Part shown: in pieces, positions 1 to 7,580 of the stretch | Position numbering within the stretch: position 1 is the first letter of the stretch | Layout of the letters: each line of letters begins with the position of its first letter | Assembly (NCBI GenBank): GCA_030671945.1 | Contig: DAOVHJ010000025.1 | Location: 1-14,183, forward strand | DNA: 14,183 bases | Direction: 5' to 3' | Origin: Candidatus Heimdallarchaeota archaeon | Lineage (GTDB): Archaea; Asgardarchaeota; Heimdallarchaeia; JABLTI01 | Translations under genes and position numbers: made by a program | The notes under the pieces: generated by a model | What the model was told of the DNA's origin: nothing | Database searches by the model: none | The model's input: the letters and a program-made list of their open reading frames with translations, nothing else

Positions 1-786
1 AAAATTGTTAATGCTTTTACACACAATGTCACTGAAATCAATTTACTATCTGGTAGGTATTGGGCTATTAGTACTGATACTTCTGGACCAGACGGAAATC
101 CTGGTTATGATTTCACAATGGATGATTACGTTAGTACTTACCATGATAATATCAATTCATTTTTATCTATTGATTACGAATGGGACTATGGTACTAATAG
201 CACAAAATTAGTTACTTTTGGCATTCCAATGATTGCCTGGTTTTTAATTGAACCAGATTGGGCTACACTCAATACTGCTTATGCTGATATGTTCAATGAA
301 ACGGAAATCGTAGCTACTGTAGCAGATCCTTATCAACCAATAATCCATAATATTACACTTGGAGATTTCTTAAATTCAATTTCATATACTATCATGGGTA
401 AAGATAATCTTGCCGATGCAAAGAAACAAATGAAATCTGATACCACTGAATGGAGTCTCACATTTGATTTGTCAAATGTCGTTTATAATGACGTTTTTAA
501 TGGGACTTTAGGATATGATGAGTATTATCCTTTTCCAAATGCAATTTTCACATATGAGTTGAGTTACTCAAAAGGTGGAGTTTTACAAAGAGCACTTATG
601 AAAAATGATTTTCTTTCTATTGTGAATGACTTAGGAGCTAGTGTTTACTTGGAGTTCCTCACAGTTTTTGGAGATCTCGAATCTCTTACCAGTAATTTTG
701 CTTATTGGATGGCTATTCCAGGATTTCTATTAATTGTGGCTGTGGTTCGAATTGCTAAACGAAAATCAACTAGGAGGAAAAGGTGA
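1..786 (+). CDS. Membrane-anchored surface protein, 5'-truncated (paralog 1 of 3)
   Basis: The frame is open from base 1 to the TGA at 784-786, giving 261 residues with the N-terminus (and any signal peptide) outside the window. It is clearly homologous to the next two genes: it shares a WDY motif, an EPDW motif, the block VADPYQPIIHNITL and TIMGK, in the same order. Sequons are frequent (HNVT, NST, FNETE, HNIT, FNGT), fitting an extracellular, possibly N-glycosylated domain. The C-terminus has one hydrophobic segment (about residues 232-251) and a very basic tail, AKRKSTRRKR, so the bulk should face outside with the tail in the cytoplasm. The next gene starts 5 bases after its stop, so the two are probably co-transcribed. 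Function is unknown; I recognise no enzyme motif. Confidence 0.85.
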   Translation, partial: KIVNAFTHNVTEINLLSGRYWAISTDTSGPDGNPGYDFTMDDYVSTYHDNINSFLSIDYEWDYGTNSTKLVTFGIPMIAWFLIEPDWATLNTAYADMFNETEIVATVADPYQPIIHNITLGDFLNSISYTIMGKDNLADAKKQMKSDTTEWSLTFDLSNVVYNDVFNGTLGYDEYYPFPNAIFTYELSYSKGGVLQRALMKNDFLSIVNDLGASVYLEFLTVFGDLESLTSNFAYWMAIPGFLLIVAVVRIAKRKSTRRKR

Positions 787-787
787 T
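782..787 (+). promoter_or_regulatory. GGTGAT ribosome binding site deciding the start of paralog 2
   Basis: GGTGAT matches the archaeal anti-Shine-Dalgarno core and sits 4 bases before ATG 792. It overlaps the stop codon of the upstream gene. A separate AGGAGG at 772-777 could serve the GTG at 783 instead. Confidence 0.6.
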
Positions 788-791
788 TCAA

Positions 792-1751
792 ATGAAAACT
801 AAAAGCAAACTAATTTTTGTTCTATCTTTTGTATCAATGATTCTTCTATGTAGCACCTTTACCTATGCTAATGCTGCTGAAGCACCATGGGTTGATGGAA
901 GCATGTTTACATGGGCTACAGAAGATACGATAATCATCAACACAGTTGATTATGAAACAGGTACAGAACAACTTATTGAATCCAGATCAGGACAAATATT
1001 CACCTATAATCTAACTGATGTAGATAATAGCACTCTAACTTATGATTATGATGTGCTTGGACCATTTGGTGGCTCCGGTACATATTCTTATGATGTGCAA
1101 GTTCTTGTTGGACCAATCTCTCTTGGAAGTATGTTCTCTGTATCCTATGTTTGGGACTATGAGCACAACATTACAGTGATGGAATCATTCAGTTTTTCAA
1201 TTCCGTTTGAGTTATTAGTAGAACCAAATTGGACAGCAGTTAATAGTAAATTGAATGAAGAATTCAATGGCAGCACGATACTAGATACTCTCGCTGATCC
1301 ATATCTACCAATCACCCATAATTTTACCTTGAATGACGTACTAAATGATGCTACTTCCTATACTATAATGGGCAAAAATTCCTTAGCAGAAGCTAAATTA
1401 CAATTCACACCCTCAACACATAGATGGACTTTCGACTTTGATTACTCAAATGTTCAAAAAACAGGCAGATTCAATTCAACCGCTGGTTACAACAATTACT
1501 ATAACTATGAAGTCCGAACCGAAAAAGCTGTTCTAGAATTTAATGCTAATGGAGTTCTCCTATACCATGAAGATAGTGGAGAAACACAAGAAACATATGA
1601 GGACAGTATGTACAACATTAAATATCACTTTTACTTCAATTTTGGTGCATATATTGCAACTGAAACTTCCCCATTAGCTTATTTGATGGTGATTCCTGCG
1701 ATAGCATGTATGGTTATCGGTGTAAAATGGATGAATAAGAGAAAGAATTAA
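792..1751 (+). CDS. Membrane-anchored surface protein (paralog 2 of 3)
   Basis: This 319-residue protein starts at ATG 792, which follows GGTGAT by 4 bases and begins a typical signal peptide (MKTKSK, a hydrophobic core, then NAA-E near residue 29). An in-frame GTG at 783 would add three residues. The mature part is extracellular and sequon-rich: NLT, NIT, NWT, NGS, NFT and NST. Landmarks shared with both neighbours are WDY (121-123), EPNW (144-147), DTLADPYLPITHN (165-177) and TIMGK (191-195). A single transmembrane segment lies at about 295-312 with the tail KWMNKRKN. It is probably a type I surface protein with a beta-rich ectodomain. It resembles unnamed archaeal surface families with a W..GD.Y.W start; I cannot assign a named domain. 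It is in an operon with the upstream paralog and is followed by a T-tract. Confidence 0.85.
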   Translation: MKTKSKLIFVLSFVSMILLCSTFTYANAAEAPWVDGSMFTWATEDTIIINTVDYETGTEQLIESRSGQIFTYNLTDVDNSTLTYDYDVLGPFGGSGTYSYDVQVLVGPISLGSMFSVSYVWDYEHNITVMESFSFSIPFELLVEPNWTAVNSKLNEEFNGSTILDTLADPYLPITHNFTLNDVLNDATSYTIMGKNSLAEAKLQFTPSTHRWTFDFDYSNVQKTGRFNSTAGYNNYYNYEVRTEKAVLEFNANGVLLYHEDSGETQETYEDSMYNIKYHFYFNFGAYIATETSPLAYLMVIPAIACMVIGVKWMNKRKN

Positions 1752-1755
1752 TCTC

Positions 1756-1793
1756 TTGTTTCTTCCTTTTTTCTACTTTTTTTCTTTTATTTT
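1756..1793 (+). terminator. T-rich tract after paralog 2
   Basis: A pyrimidine run with clusters of four to seven Ts begins a few bases after the stop codon of paralog 2. Archaeal RNA polymerase terminates at such T-tracts without a hairpin. It separates the first two paralogs from the third. Confidence 0.55.
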
Positions 1794-1794
1794 A

Positions 1795-1804
1795 CTTTAA
1801 ATAT
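1795..1804 (+). promoter_or_regulatory. TATA-like element upstream of paralog 3
   Basis: CTTTAAATAT resembles an archaeal TATA box and follows the T-tract directly. A start of transcription about 25 bases on would give a leader of roughly 45 bases carrying the GGTGAT site. Confidence 0.4.
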
Positions 1805-1857
1805 GTCATGTTAGGAATTCTTATATGAGGATGCCATCTTAATCTAGTTAGCATTTA

Positions 1858-1863
1858 GGTGAT
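1858..1863 (+). promoter_or_regulatory. GGTGAT ribosome binding site deciding the start of paralog 3
   Basis: GGTGAT ends directly before ATG 1864 and six bases before ATG 1870. The second spacing is the workable one, so translation more likely begins at 1870. Confidence 0.6.
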
Positions 1864-1869
1864 ATGCTC

Positions 1870-2832
1870 ATGAGCAAAAAAATAAGGATTTTTATGTTGA
1901 TTAGTACAATCGCAGCTATTATATTAGGTAGTAATATCGCAGCTGCACAAGCTGTTGCACCAGGTTGGGGTGCAGGCGACATTTATCTTTGGGGTACCAA
2001 CACAACAATAATAACAAAAACTTTTGATGAAGAAGAAGGTTTAGGTTCAAACGTTGAGACAATTATATCAGGTGAAACTGAATACAATATTACAGCTATT
2101 GATGTCTTAAATCTCGAATATGATACTATATGGACAACTTCTAGTAGCAATGGTTTCATCAATAATAGGGATTATGCCGCAGAAGATTTCGAAGACGATG
2201 AAATGGATTACGATGATTTCTTCAGTGTGAATTATGTCTGGGACTATGTTAACAATATTTCAGTTTGCGATAGTTTCGATGCAGGCATTAATATAAATAA
2301 TCGCTATCTACTCGAACCCAATTGGCCAGTTTTAAACGCAGGCTTCACAGATATGTGTAATGGCACTGAGCTTCTAGATACATTAGCAGATCCATATCTA
2401 CCAATTACTCATAATTATACTCTCGGAGATGTTCTTGGAGCATTTTCAATAAAAATTATGGGTAGAAATAAACTAAGTTCTGCAGTTAGTCAATTCACAG
2501 ACACAAAACGAAAATGGACCTTTGAATTTGATCTTGGAGGTTACATTAAGACAGCTCAATGGAATGGTACTGACAATATCTATTATGCATATGAAGAATA
2601 CTTTATCTCTCTTGAATTAGAGTACACACAAGAAGGTGTTTTAGATCATTACGAATTTATTTATAGAGATAAAATAACAATAGACGAATTTACCGCTGAA
2701 ACAGATATGAAAGTTGTTATTGCTTTAGGCGGTATGAAAGCAGCTTCAGCAAACTTTGCTACTTTCGCAGCTATTGGTGGTCTTCTTTCAACTGCTTTAA
2801 TTGCTATTTTCATCAAACGTAAGAAGAAGTGA
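1870..2832 (+). CDS. Membrane-anchored surface protein (paralog 3 of 3)
   Basis: This 320-residue protein is chosen to start at ATG 1870, six bases after GGTGAT; the ATG at 1864 abuts that motif and is less likely. A signal peptide spans about residues 1-28 (MSKKIRIF, a hydrophobic core, AAAQA). The ectodomain carries the family landmarks: W at 33 and 41, WDY (124-126), EPNW (149-152), DTLADPYLPITHN (170-182) and KIMGR (195-199). An acidic run (EDFEDDEMDYDD, 105-116) is absent from paralog 2 and could bind cations. Sequons include NTT, NIT, NIS, NGT and NYT. The C-terminal transmembrane segment is about 296-315, ending KRKKK. Unlike paralogs 1 and 2, it has its own TATA-like element after a T-tract, so it can be expressed separately. 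Function is unknown. Confidence 0.85.
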   Translation: MSKKIRIFMLISTIAAIILGSNIAAAQAVAPGWGAGDIYLWGTNTTIITKTFDEEEGLGSNVETIISGETEYNITAIDVLNLEYDTIWTTSSSNGFINNRDYAAEDFEDDEMDYDDFFSVNYVWDYVNNISVCDSFDAGININNRYLLEPNWPVLNAGFTDMCNGTELLDTLADPYLPITHNYTLGDVLGAFSIKIMGRNKLSSAVSQFTDTKRKWTFEFDLGGYIKTAQWNGTDNIYYAYEEYFISLELEYTQEGVLDHYEFIYRDKITIDEFTAETDMKVVIALGGMKAASANFATFAAIGGLLSTALIAIFIKRKKK

Positions 2833-2872
2833 AATTTAATTTCCACTTTTTTCTTTTTTTCTTTTCTCTTTT
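2829..2872 (+). terminator. Weak hairpin plus T-tract after paralog 3
   Basis: GTGAAAT (2829-2835) can pair with ATTT and CAC (2839-2842, 2844-2846) around a TTA loop with one bulged C. A long T-rich run follows (2847-2872). The T-tract alone would be enough in archaea. Confidence 0.55.
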
Positions 2873-2923
2873 GCCTTAATCTGAAGCTATTTTAAAGTTC
2901 TTTACTATTTGTTCTGTGTTGAC

Positions 2924-2931
2924 CTTATAAT
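2924..2931 (+). promoter_or_regulatory. TATA-like element of the propeller-ABC operon
   Basis: CTTATAAT lies 65-72 bases before the ATG at 2996. The expected transcription start about 26 bases downstream falls near 2954, within the inverted repeat at 2943-2973. A second AT-rich candidate, ATTTTAAAG, lies near 2889-2897. Confidence 0.4.
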
Positions 2932-2942
2932 CAACAAAAAAA

Positions 2943-2973
2943 CCAATTCATACGAGTGGAATTTATGAACTGG
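2943..2973 (+). repeat. Imperfect inverted repeat, candidate operator or leader hairpin
   Basis: The left arm CCAATTCATA (2943-2952) and right arm TATGAACTGG (2964-2973) are inverted repeats matching at 9 of 10 positions around an 11-base spacer. It sits just downstream of the TATA-like element and before the ribosome site of the propeller gene. This is the position of a classic repressor operator; the same sequence could also fold in the mRNA leader. Confidence 0.55.
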
Positions 2974-2995
2974 AGCCTGAGGAAGGAAATAAACT

Positions 2996-5900
2996 ATGTT
3001 TTCAAAAATTAAATCATATGTTATTATATTTATAATCCTAGCTACCCCCCTAAATTCGTTGTTTTTGAGCATGTTAGTGTCAAGTCCTAACTCAAGCTCC
3101 ACTATTCTCTCGAGTGATTATACCGAAGGTACCGGAGTTTTATCTCCGAATGCAGAGAATGGTTTACTCTGGAGTTCCACTTCTGGATTAACTGGAGACT
3201 TAACTACTTCTCCTATAATTGATTTTAATACTGATAGTGAATTAGTGCAAATTGTTTACATTGGAACAGAAATTGGATTAACAAAAATACAAGTAGAAAC
3301 TGGTAATATCTATTGGACTCATCCTACACCGGGAGCTATACTAAGTATTACTCCAGTTGAAGATTTAACTGGTGATAGTAATAAAGAAGTTCTAGTAACA
3401 GTTGATAATCAACAATTTAACAATACTGAAATGTTAAATGGATTAACAGGAGAAATCATCTGGTCCTATCGACCAACAGAGACCGTTTGGCAAGAAGGTT
3501 TAGGTTTTTCACAACAAGAAACGCGAACTTGGTCTGGTTTGCTCATAGAAGACATTTCTGGAGATGGAACTAGAGATGTGTTAGTTTCATCATATAAATC
3601 AGTCTTTGCCTTGGATGCAGAAGATGGTTCAGTATTATGGCAACAAAGTGCTTCTAATGATGTCTGGAATTCTGAATTAATGGATGATGATGTAGATTCG
3701 GACGGATATGATGATATTGTAATAGGTTCACAAGATGGGGAGTTAATGCTTCTCAGTGGAGAAGATGGTTCAATTATCTGGGAAATTGAAGCAGCAATGG
3801 AAGCGAAATACATTGATCAGACATCTGGTACTGAATTTACTTTTAAACGCAATGTGTATGATGTTCGCAAGTGTTTTGACATGAATGGAGATGGTAAGAA
3901 AGATATTCTCACTACAGATGAGAACGGCTATTGTGCAATTTATGATGTCGTTTCAGGTGGACTAATTGATCGAGTGCTTGCTTATAGTAGAACAGGTCCA
4001 GAAACTGATCAAGCTTCTTTTGGCAGCAAAGATTTCTATAATCCCCTGTCAATTGATGTTGTCGATGATTTTGGATTGACAAAAGTTCTAACTGCAGCAC
4101 GTTCAGATGCTGTTTTTAGTAATCTCACTCTTTCACTCTTAAATCTTGGAATGAATGACCTTTATGTTGATTGGAGCTTATCTTCTGTCAATATTGAAGA
4201 TGTTAGAAGTATTGCTACAAGTGTAGCGACTGAAGGTAATGGAACTTATACTAAAATGATTATTCCTACAGGAATCATGGGCTCTTCACAATTTGAGAGA
4301 ACAATAGAAGTGTACGCTCTATTCAACAACTCTTTGATAGCTCAATGGAATCTCACAGTGTTATCTTCTGAAAGCGATTTTCAGTTAAACTTTGGAGATA
4401 CCTCAGATGACCAATATCCATTTAGTGGTAATCATGCGTTCTTCGTTAGAGATTATCAAGGATCAACAGAGGAAGAAGTGCTTATCTATCTAGCGGGAAA
4501 CGGTTTATATCTCCTAGATGGAGATACCGGAGATTTACTCTGGAGTCAAATAAAATCAGCAAAAGTAAAAATCGAACCCTATTTTGATGTTAATTCCGAT
4601 TCAACCATTGATATTCTTAGAAAAGAATACTATTATCTTGACCAGCATAGTACTAGTCGATTCCGTATACCAAGGATTACTATGATTAGTGGCGATTCCG
4701 GCGAAACAATTTGGGATCATGAAATAGATTATGAAGATCGAGAATTAGTAGGTGGAGGATACTTAAGCATTCTGCAAGCCGAAGATATTACTAATGATTC
4801 AATTCCTGATTTATGGCTTGCTCAGCAAGAATATGATAATTGGGAATTTAACCTAGTTAATGTTTCAAAAGTCAAATTACTAGACGGTGCTACTGGAGCC
4901 ATTGTTTGGGAATCATTACCTGCTAATGGTTCAGGGGTATACTCTCGAGAGGAAATAAGATTAACTTCAATATCTCCTATTGCTGATCAAAACAATGATG
5001 AAATTCAAGATATTTTAGTTGGATGTCAAAGAGGTTTCATTTATTGTAGGAGTGGTTTTGATGGGGCACGAATCTGGAATATTACTCGTGTAGCGCCGCC
5101 TTTTGCTCCACATTTTAGAAATTGGATTCCATATACACCACTTATTTCCGGTGTTGGGAACATACAAGGAAATACCACAGATGATTTTGTAATTCTAGGT
5201 GATGGGCAAGTACAATTAGTTGATTCTGATAATTTCACAACAGTATTGTGGTCATGGTTTAATCCACTTGGTTGGATTGATGAGCAAAATTTAGAAATCC
5301 ACATAAATTGGGCTCAGAATGAATTATTCGCTATTTTTACCATTAATAAAAATGATAAACAATATACAGCTTTTATCGATCTTGTCACTGGGACTTTGGA
5401 TCATGAAATTCTAGGTGAAAGTACTCAATTCAATATTCAATTCTTTGTTGCTGATTTTAATTTAGATTTAACAAATGATCATTTACTTTACCGTCCTTTT
5501 GGTAGCGAAGATTTTATGGAAGGAACCTACATTATTGATGGAATTACTGGTAGTGTCTTAAGCTTTTATTCACCCTTTAGACCGGAATATGATCGCTGGT
5601 ATTGGCTTGTCGATCAACTCTTCAGATTAGGAGCTGATAGCTTTGTGGATGTTTATGAAGATATAAACTCTGATGGAATCCCTGAAATCGTAACTGGTTT
5701 TTCAATTGGCAAGCACAACGAAGATGATATTGCCCAAGGAATGGCTATAGAAATTATTGATGTCACAAAAATTCCAGCAGAAGCTGTTATATTATATGAA
5801 TTTGTAAACATTGAGAGAGATGAATATTCACATCCTCCACTTTTACCTGCAGGTTATACTCGAACAATTGGTGATGTAACAGGTGATGGCCAAGCAGAAA

Positions 5901-6469
5901 TTCTTGTCTCTTTAGTAACTCCAGAAGGTGAATTTAAGACAATAATATTAGATATTTCAGAAGAAGGCGGAGTTTGGAAGGAAATAACAGATGTTGTCTA
6001 TGATTCAATAATTCTTGAAGAACTTAATGGAACACTAGATGGAAATTTAGTTCTTTGTGATCTTAGTGGACGAATTAGAGCTATAGATAATGAATTTGCT
6101 GTCACAATTACAGATTTCCAGGTTATCCAACAAGGAGTTGGACAATATTACCTTGAGTGGAGCAGTAATGCTGAGGATGTAATGTCTAAAATCTTTATTG
6201 ATCATGAAGTAGTATCAACTGTGTTCACTTCAGAAGCAGAAATTTTCTTGAGCGGTGGTGAGCACAATCTAACTATTTCAGTTAGTGATCGAAATGGTAT
6301 AAGTGCTTTTACTAACATGATAGTTTTAATTGATAGAGGTAGTGGGCTGCTATTAGTATGGATTGCAATGGGAGTACTAACTGTTGGTTTTATTGGATTG
6401 AAGTTATTCTTCAGATTTAAACGGAAAGAAGACTTAACGGACTTCGGTCCAGATAGAGGAGGAGTGTGA
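2996..6469 (+). CDS. Secreted FG-GAP/PQQ-like beta-propeller protein with C-terminal membrane anchor
   Basis: This 1157-residue protein has a signal peptide (about 1-30), a long ectodomain and one transmembrane helix (about 1117-1138) ending in a basic tail (FRFKRKEDL). The ectodomain repeats two motifs. One is a calcium-loop FG-GAP/VCBS motif, D.(N/S)(G)D(G)..D(I/V)L, near residues 123, 186, 232, 295, 531, 597, 664, 820, 889 and 960. The other is a PQQ-like G.(I/L)(I/L)W strand near 56, 103, 152, 211, 258, 512, 569, 634 and 690. This implies one or more propellers. Residues about 1036-1112 look like an Ig-like/fibronectin-like stalk. Sequons are abundant. The ATG at 2996 follows GAGGAAGG. 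The ABC ATPase gene begins 7 bases after its stop, so the protein probably serves as the extracellular part of that transporter. The ligand is unknown. Confidence 0.9.
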   Translation: MFSKIKSYVIIFIILATPLNSLFLSMLVSSPNSSSTILSSDYTEGTGVLSPNAENGLLWSSTSGLTGDLTTSPIIDFNTDSELVQIVYIGTEIGLTKIQVETGNIYWTHPTPGAILSITPVEDLTGDSNKEVLVTVDNQQFNNTEMLNGLTGEIIWSYRPTETVWQEGLGFSQQETRTWSGLLIEDISGDGTRDVLVSSYKSVFALDAEDGSVLWQQSASNDVWNSELMDDDVDSDGYDDIVIGSQDGELMLLSGEDGSIIWEIEAAMEAKYIDQTSGTEFTFKRNVYDVRKCFDMNGDGKKDILTTDENGYCAIYDVVSGGLIDRVLAYSRTGPETDQASFGSKDFYNPLSIDVVDDFGLTKVLTAARSDAVFSNLTLSLLNLGMNDLYVDWSLSSVNIEDVRSIATSVATEGNGTYTKMIIPTGIMGSSQFERTIEVYALFNNSLIAQWNLTVLSSESDFQLNFGDTSDDQYPFSGNHAFFVRDYQGSTEEEVLIYLAGNGLYLLDGDTGDLLWSQIKSAKVKIEPYFDVNSDSTIDILRKEYYYLDQHSTSRFRIPRITMISGDSGETIWDHEIDYEDRELVGGGYLSILQAEDITNDSIPDLWLAQQEYDNWEFNLVNVSKVKLLDGATGAIVWESLPANGSGVYSREEIRLTSISPIADQNNDEIQDILVGCQRGFIYCRSGFDGARIWNITRVAPPFAPHFRNWIPYTPLISGVGNIQGNTTDDFVILGDGQVQLVDSDNFTTVLWSWFNPLGWIDEQNLEIHINWAQNELFAIFTINKNDKQYTAFIDLVTGTLDHEILGESTQFNIQFFVADFNLDLTNDHLLYRPFGSEDFMEGTYIIDGITGSVLSFYSPFRPEYDRWYWLVDQLFRLGADSFVDVYEDINSDGIPEIVTGFSIGKHNEDDIAQGMAIEIIDVTKIPAEAVILYEFVNIERDEYSHPPLLPAGYTRTIGDVTGDGQAEILVSLVTPEGEFKTIILDISEEGGVWKEITDVVYDSIILEELNGTLDGNLVLCDLSGRIRAIDNEFAVTITDFQVIQQGVGQYYLEWSSNAEDVMSKIFIDHEVVSTVFTSEAEIFLSGGEHNLTISVSDRNGISAFTNMIVLIDRGSGLLLVWIAMGVLTVGFIGLKLFFRFKRKEDLTDFGPDRGGV

Positions 6470-6476
6470 TGAAACA

Positions 6477-7580
6477 ATGACAGACGTTAATGCTTACCAT
6501 GTAGAACCTAAAAAAATAGATGAAGAAATTGAAGAAGTTGAAATCAAGGAAGAATTAGCCATCCAAACTGTAGGCTTGAAGAAACATTTTGGTAGAGGAT
6601 ATAATCTTGTGAAAGCAGTTGACGGCATTAACCTTGAAGTAAAGGAAGGAGAAGTACATGGATATCTTGGTCCAAATGGAGCCGGAAAGACTACTTCCAT
6701 GCTTATGATTGCAGGGACAATTCGACCTACTGCCGGGAAAGGATATATTTTTGGGAAACCAATTGGTTCTCCTGCAGCAAACAAACAACTTGGTGTTGCT
6801 ATTGCAAATCCAAAATTCTGGAAAACCATGTCAGCTTACAAATACCTAGTTTATATGGGACAATTGCATGGACTAGAAAAAACACTAGCAAAAGAACGAG
6901 CTAAGGAATTCTTGCATATTCTCGAGATGACCCAACATGGGCATCGTCTTCCGGTAGCATTTTCAACTGGAATGAAAGCTAAATTAGCAGTTGCTCAAGC
7001 CTTAATGCATCACCCACGATTAGCAATTCTTGATGAAAGTACGGCAGGTCTAGATCCCGAATCGCGATTCAAACTAGTTAACACAATAAAAGAACTAGCT
7101 GATATTCTCGGAACAAGTATCTTCGTAAGCGGTCACATTCTTACTGAAATTGAAAAGCTTGTCTCTCGAGTAACTATTATTGTTAAAGGGAAAATTGGTC
7201 TTCAAGGAATCACACTAAGAGAAATGAGAAAAGAATTCTCTACTGGGCAGTTCTCTTTAGAATGTTCAAATCCAGAACAAGTTATGCAAGATCTGTTCAA
7301 CATGGGTGTTACTAGTCAAATTTTCATGGATCATAATAATGTTATTATCTTCACTAGTGATTTCATCGATTCTGTTTACGCATGGTTACCTGAAATTCTG
7401 AAAAGAAATGGGGCAATATTACAACAATTCGGACCTTTAGAAGTAACATTGGAAGAAGTTTTCATTAATGTAATTTCTAAACGATACGGTTCAGACTTTC
7501 TGTATGAGGATAAAATATTAGAGGAGTTTCAAGATGAGCAGAAAGGCATCTTTGGAAGATTAACTAGGAGGTCAAAATAA
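6477..7580 (+). CDS. ABC transporter ATP-binding protein (ABC-2/NosF-like)
   Basis: This 367-residue cytoplasmic ATPase should energise the permease encoded next. An acidic N-terminal extension (about 1-27) precedes the nucleotide-binding domain. Walker A is GPNGAGKT (65-72). The signature is FSTGMKAKL (162-170), a relaxed LSGGQ as in many ABC-2 ATPases. Walker B is LAILDE (182-187) with E187 the likely catalytic base. The D-loop is AGLDP (190-194) and the H-loop His is 220. The Q-loop region reads LGVAIANP (105-112): the usual Gln/Glu appears to be Ala110. DEST replaces the common DEPT after Walker B. Residues about 255-345 form the small C-terminal domain typical of ABC-2 exporters. The gene lies between the propeller gene (7-base gap) and the permease (1-base overlap), with GAGGAGGAG upstream as ribosome site. 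Confidence 0.95.
   Translation: MTDVNAYHVEPKKIDEEIEEVEIKEELAIQTVGLKKHFGRGYNLVKAVDGINLEVKEGEVHGYLGPNGAGKTTSMLMIAGTIRPTAGKGYIFGKPIGSPAANKQLGVAIANPKFWKTMSAYKYLVYMGQLHGLEKTLAKERAKEFLHILEMTQHGHRLPVAFSTGMKAKLAVAQALMHHPRLAILDESTAGLDPESRFKLVNTIKELADILGTSIFVSGHILTEIEKLVSRVTIIVKGKIGLQGITLREMRKEFSTGQFSLECSNPEQVMQDLFNMGVTSQIFMDHNNVIIFTSDFIDSVYAWLPEILKRNGAILQQFGPLEVTLEEVFINVISKRYGSDFLYEDKILEEFQDEQKGIFGRLTRRSK
7566..7572 (+). promoter_or_regulatory. Strong Shine-Dalgarno site for the permease
   Basis: AGGAGGT is a full match to the anti-Shine-Dalgarno core and lies seven bases before ATG 7580, inside the end of the ATPase gene. It supports independent, efficient re-initiation for the permease. Confidence 0.75.

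Noticed and set aside
5..211. 68-codon hydrophobic open frame at the left edge
   Set aside because: It is out of frame with the truncated surface protein, whose frame is open from base 1 and continues the homology to its paralogs.
848..860. Possible lipobox around Cys20 in the signal peptide of paralog 2
   Set aside because: ILLC lacks the small residue normally required just before the cysteine, and the other paralog has no cysteine there. Cleavage near NAA-E is more likely.
3466..3813. 115-codon open frame on the minus strand inside the propeller gene
   Set aside because: It is antisense to strongly supported FG-GAP repeats, its translation has no recognisable domain, and it has no promoter or ribosome site.
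6494..6829. 111-codon minus-strand open frame across the ABC ATPase start
   Set aside because: It mirrors the conserved Walker A region of the ATPase, and the real gene is certain.
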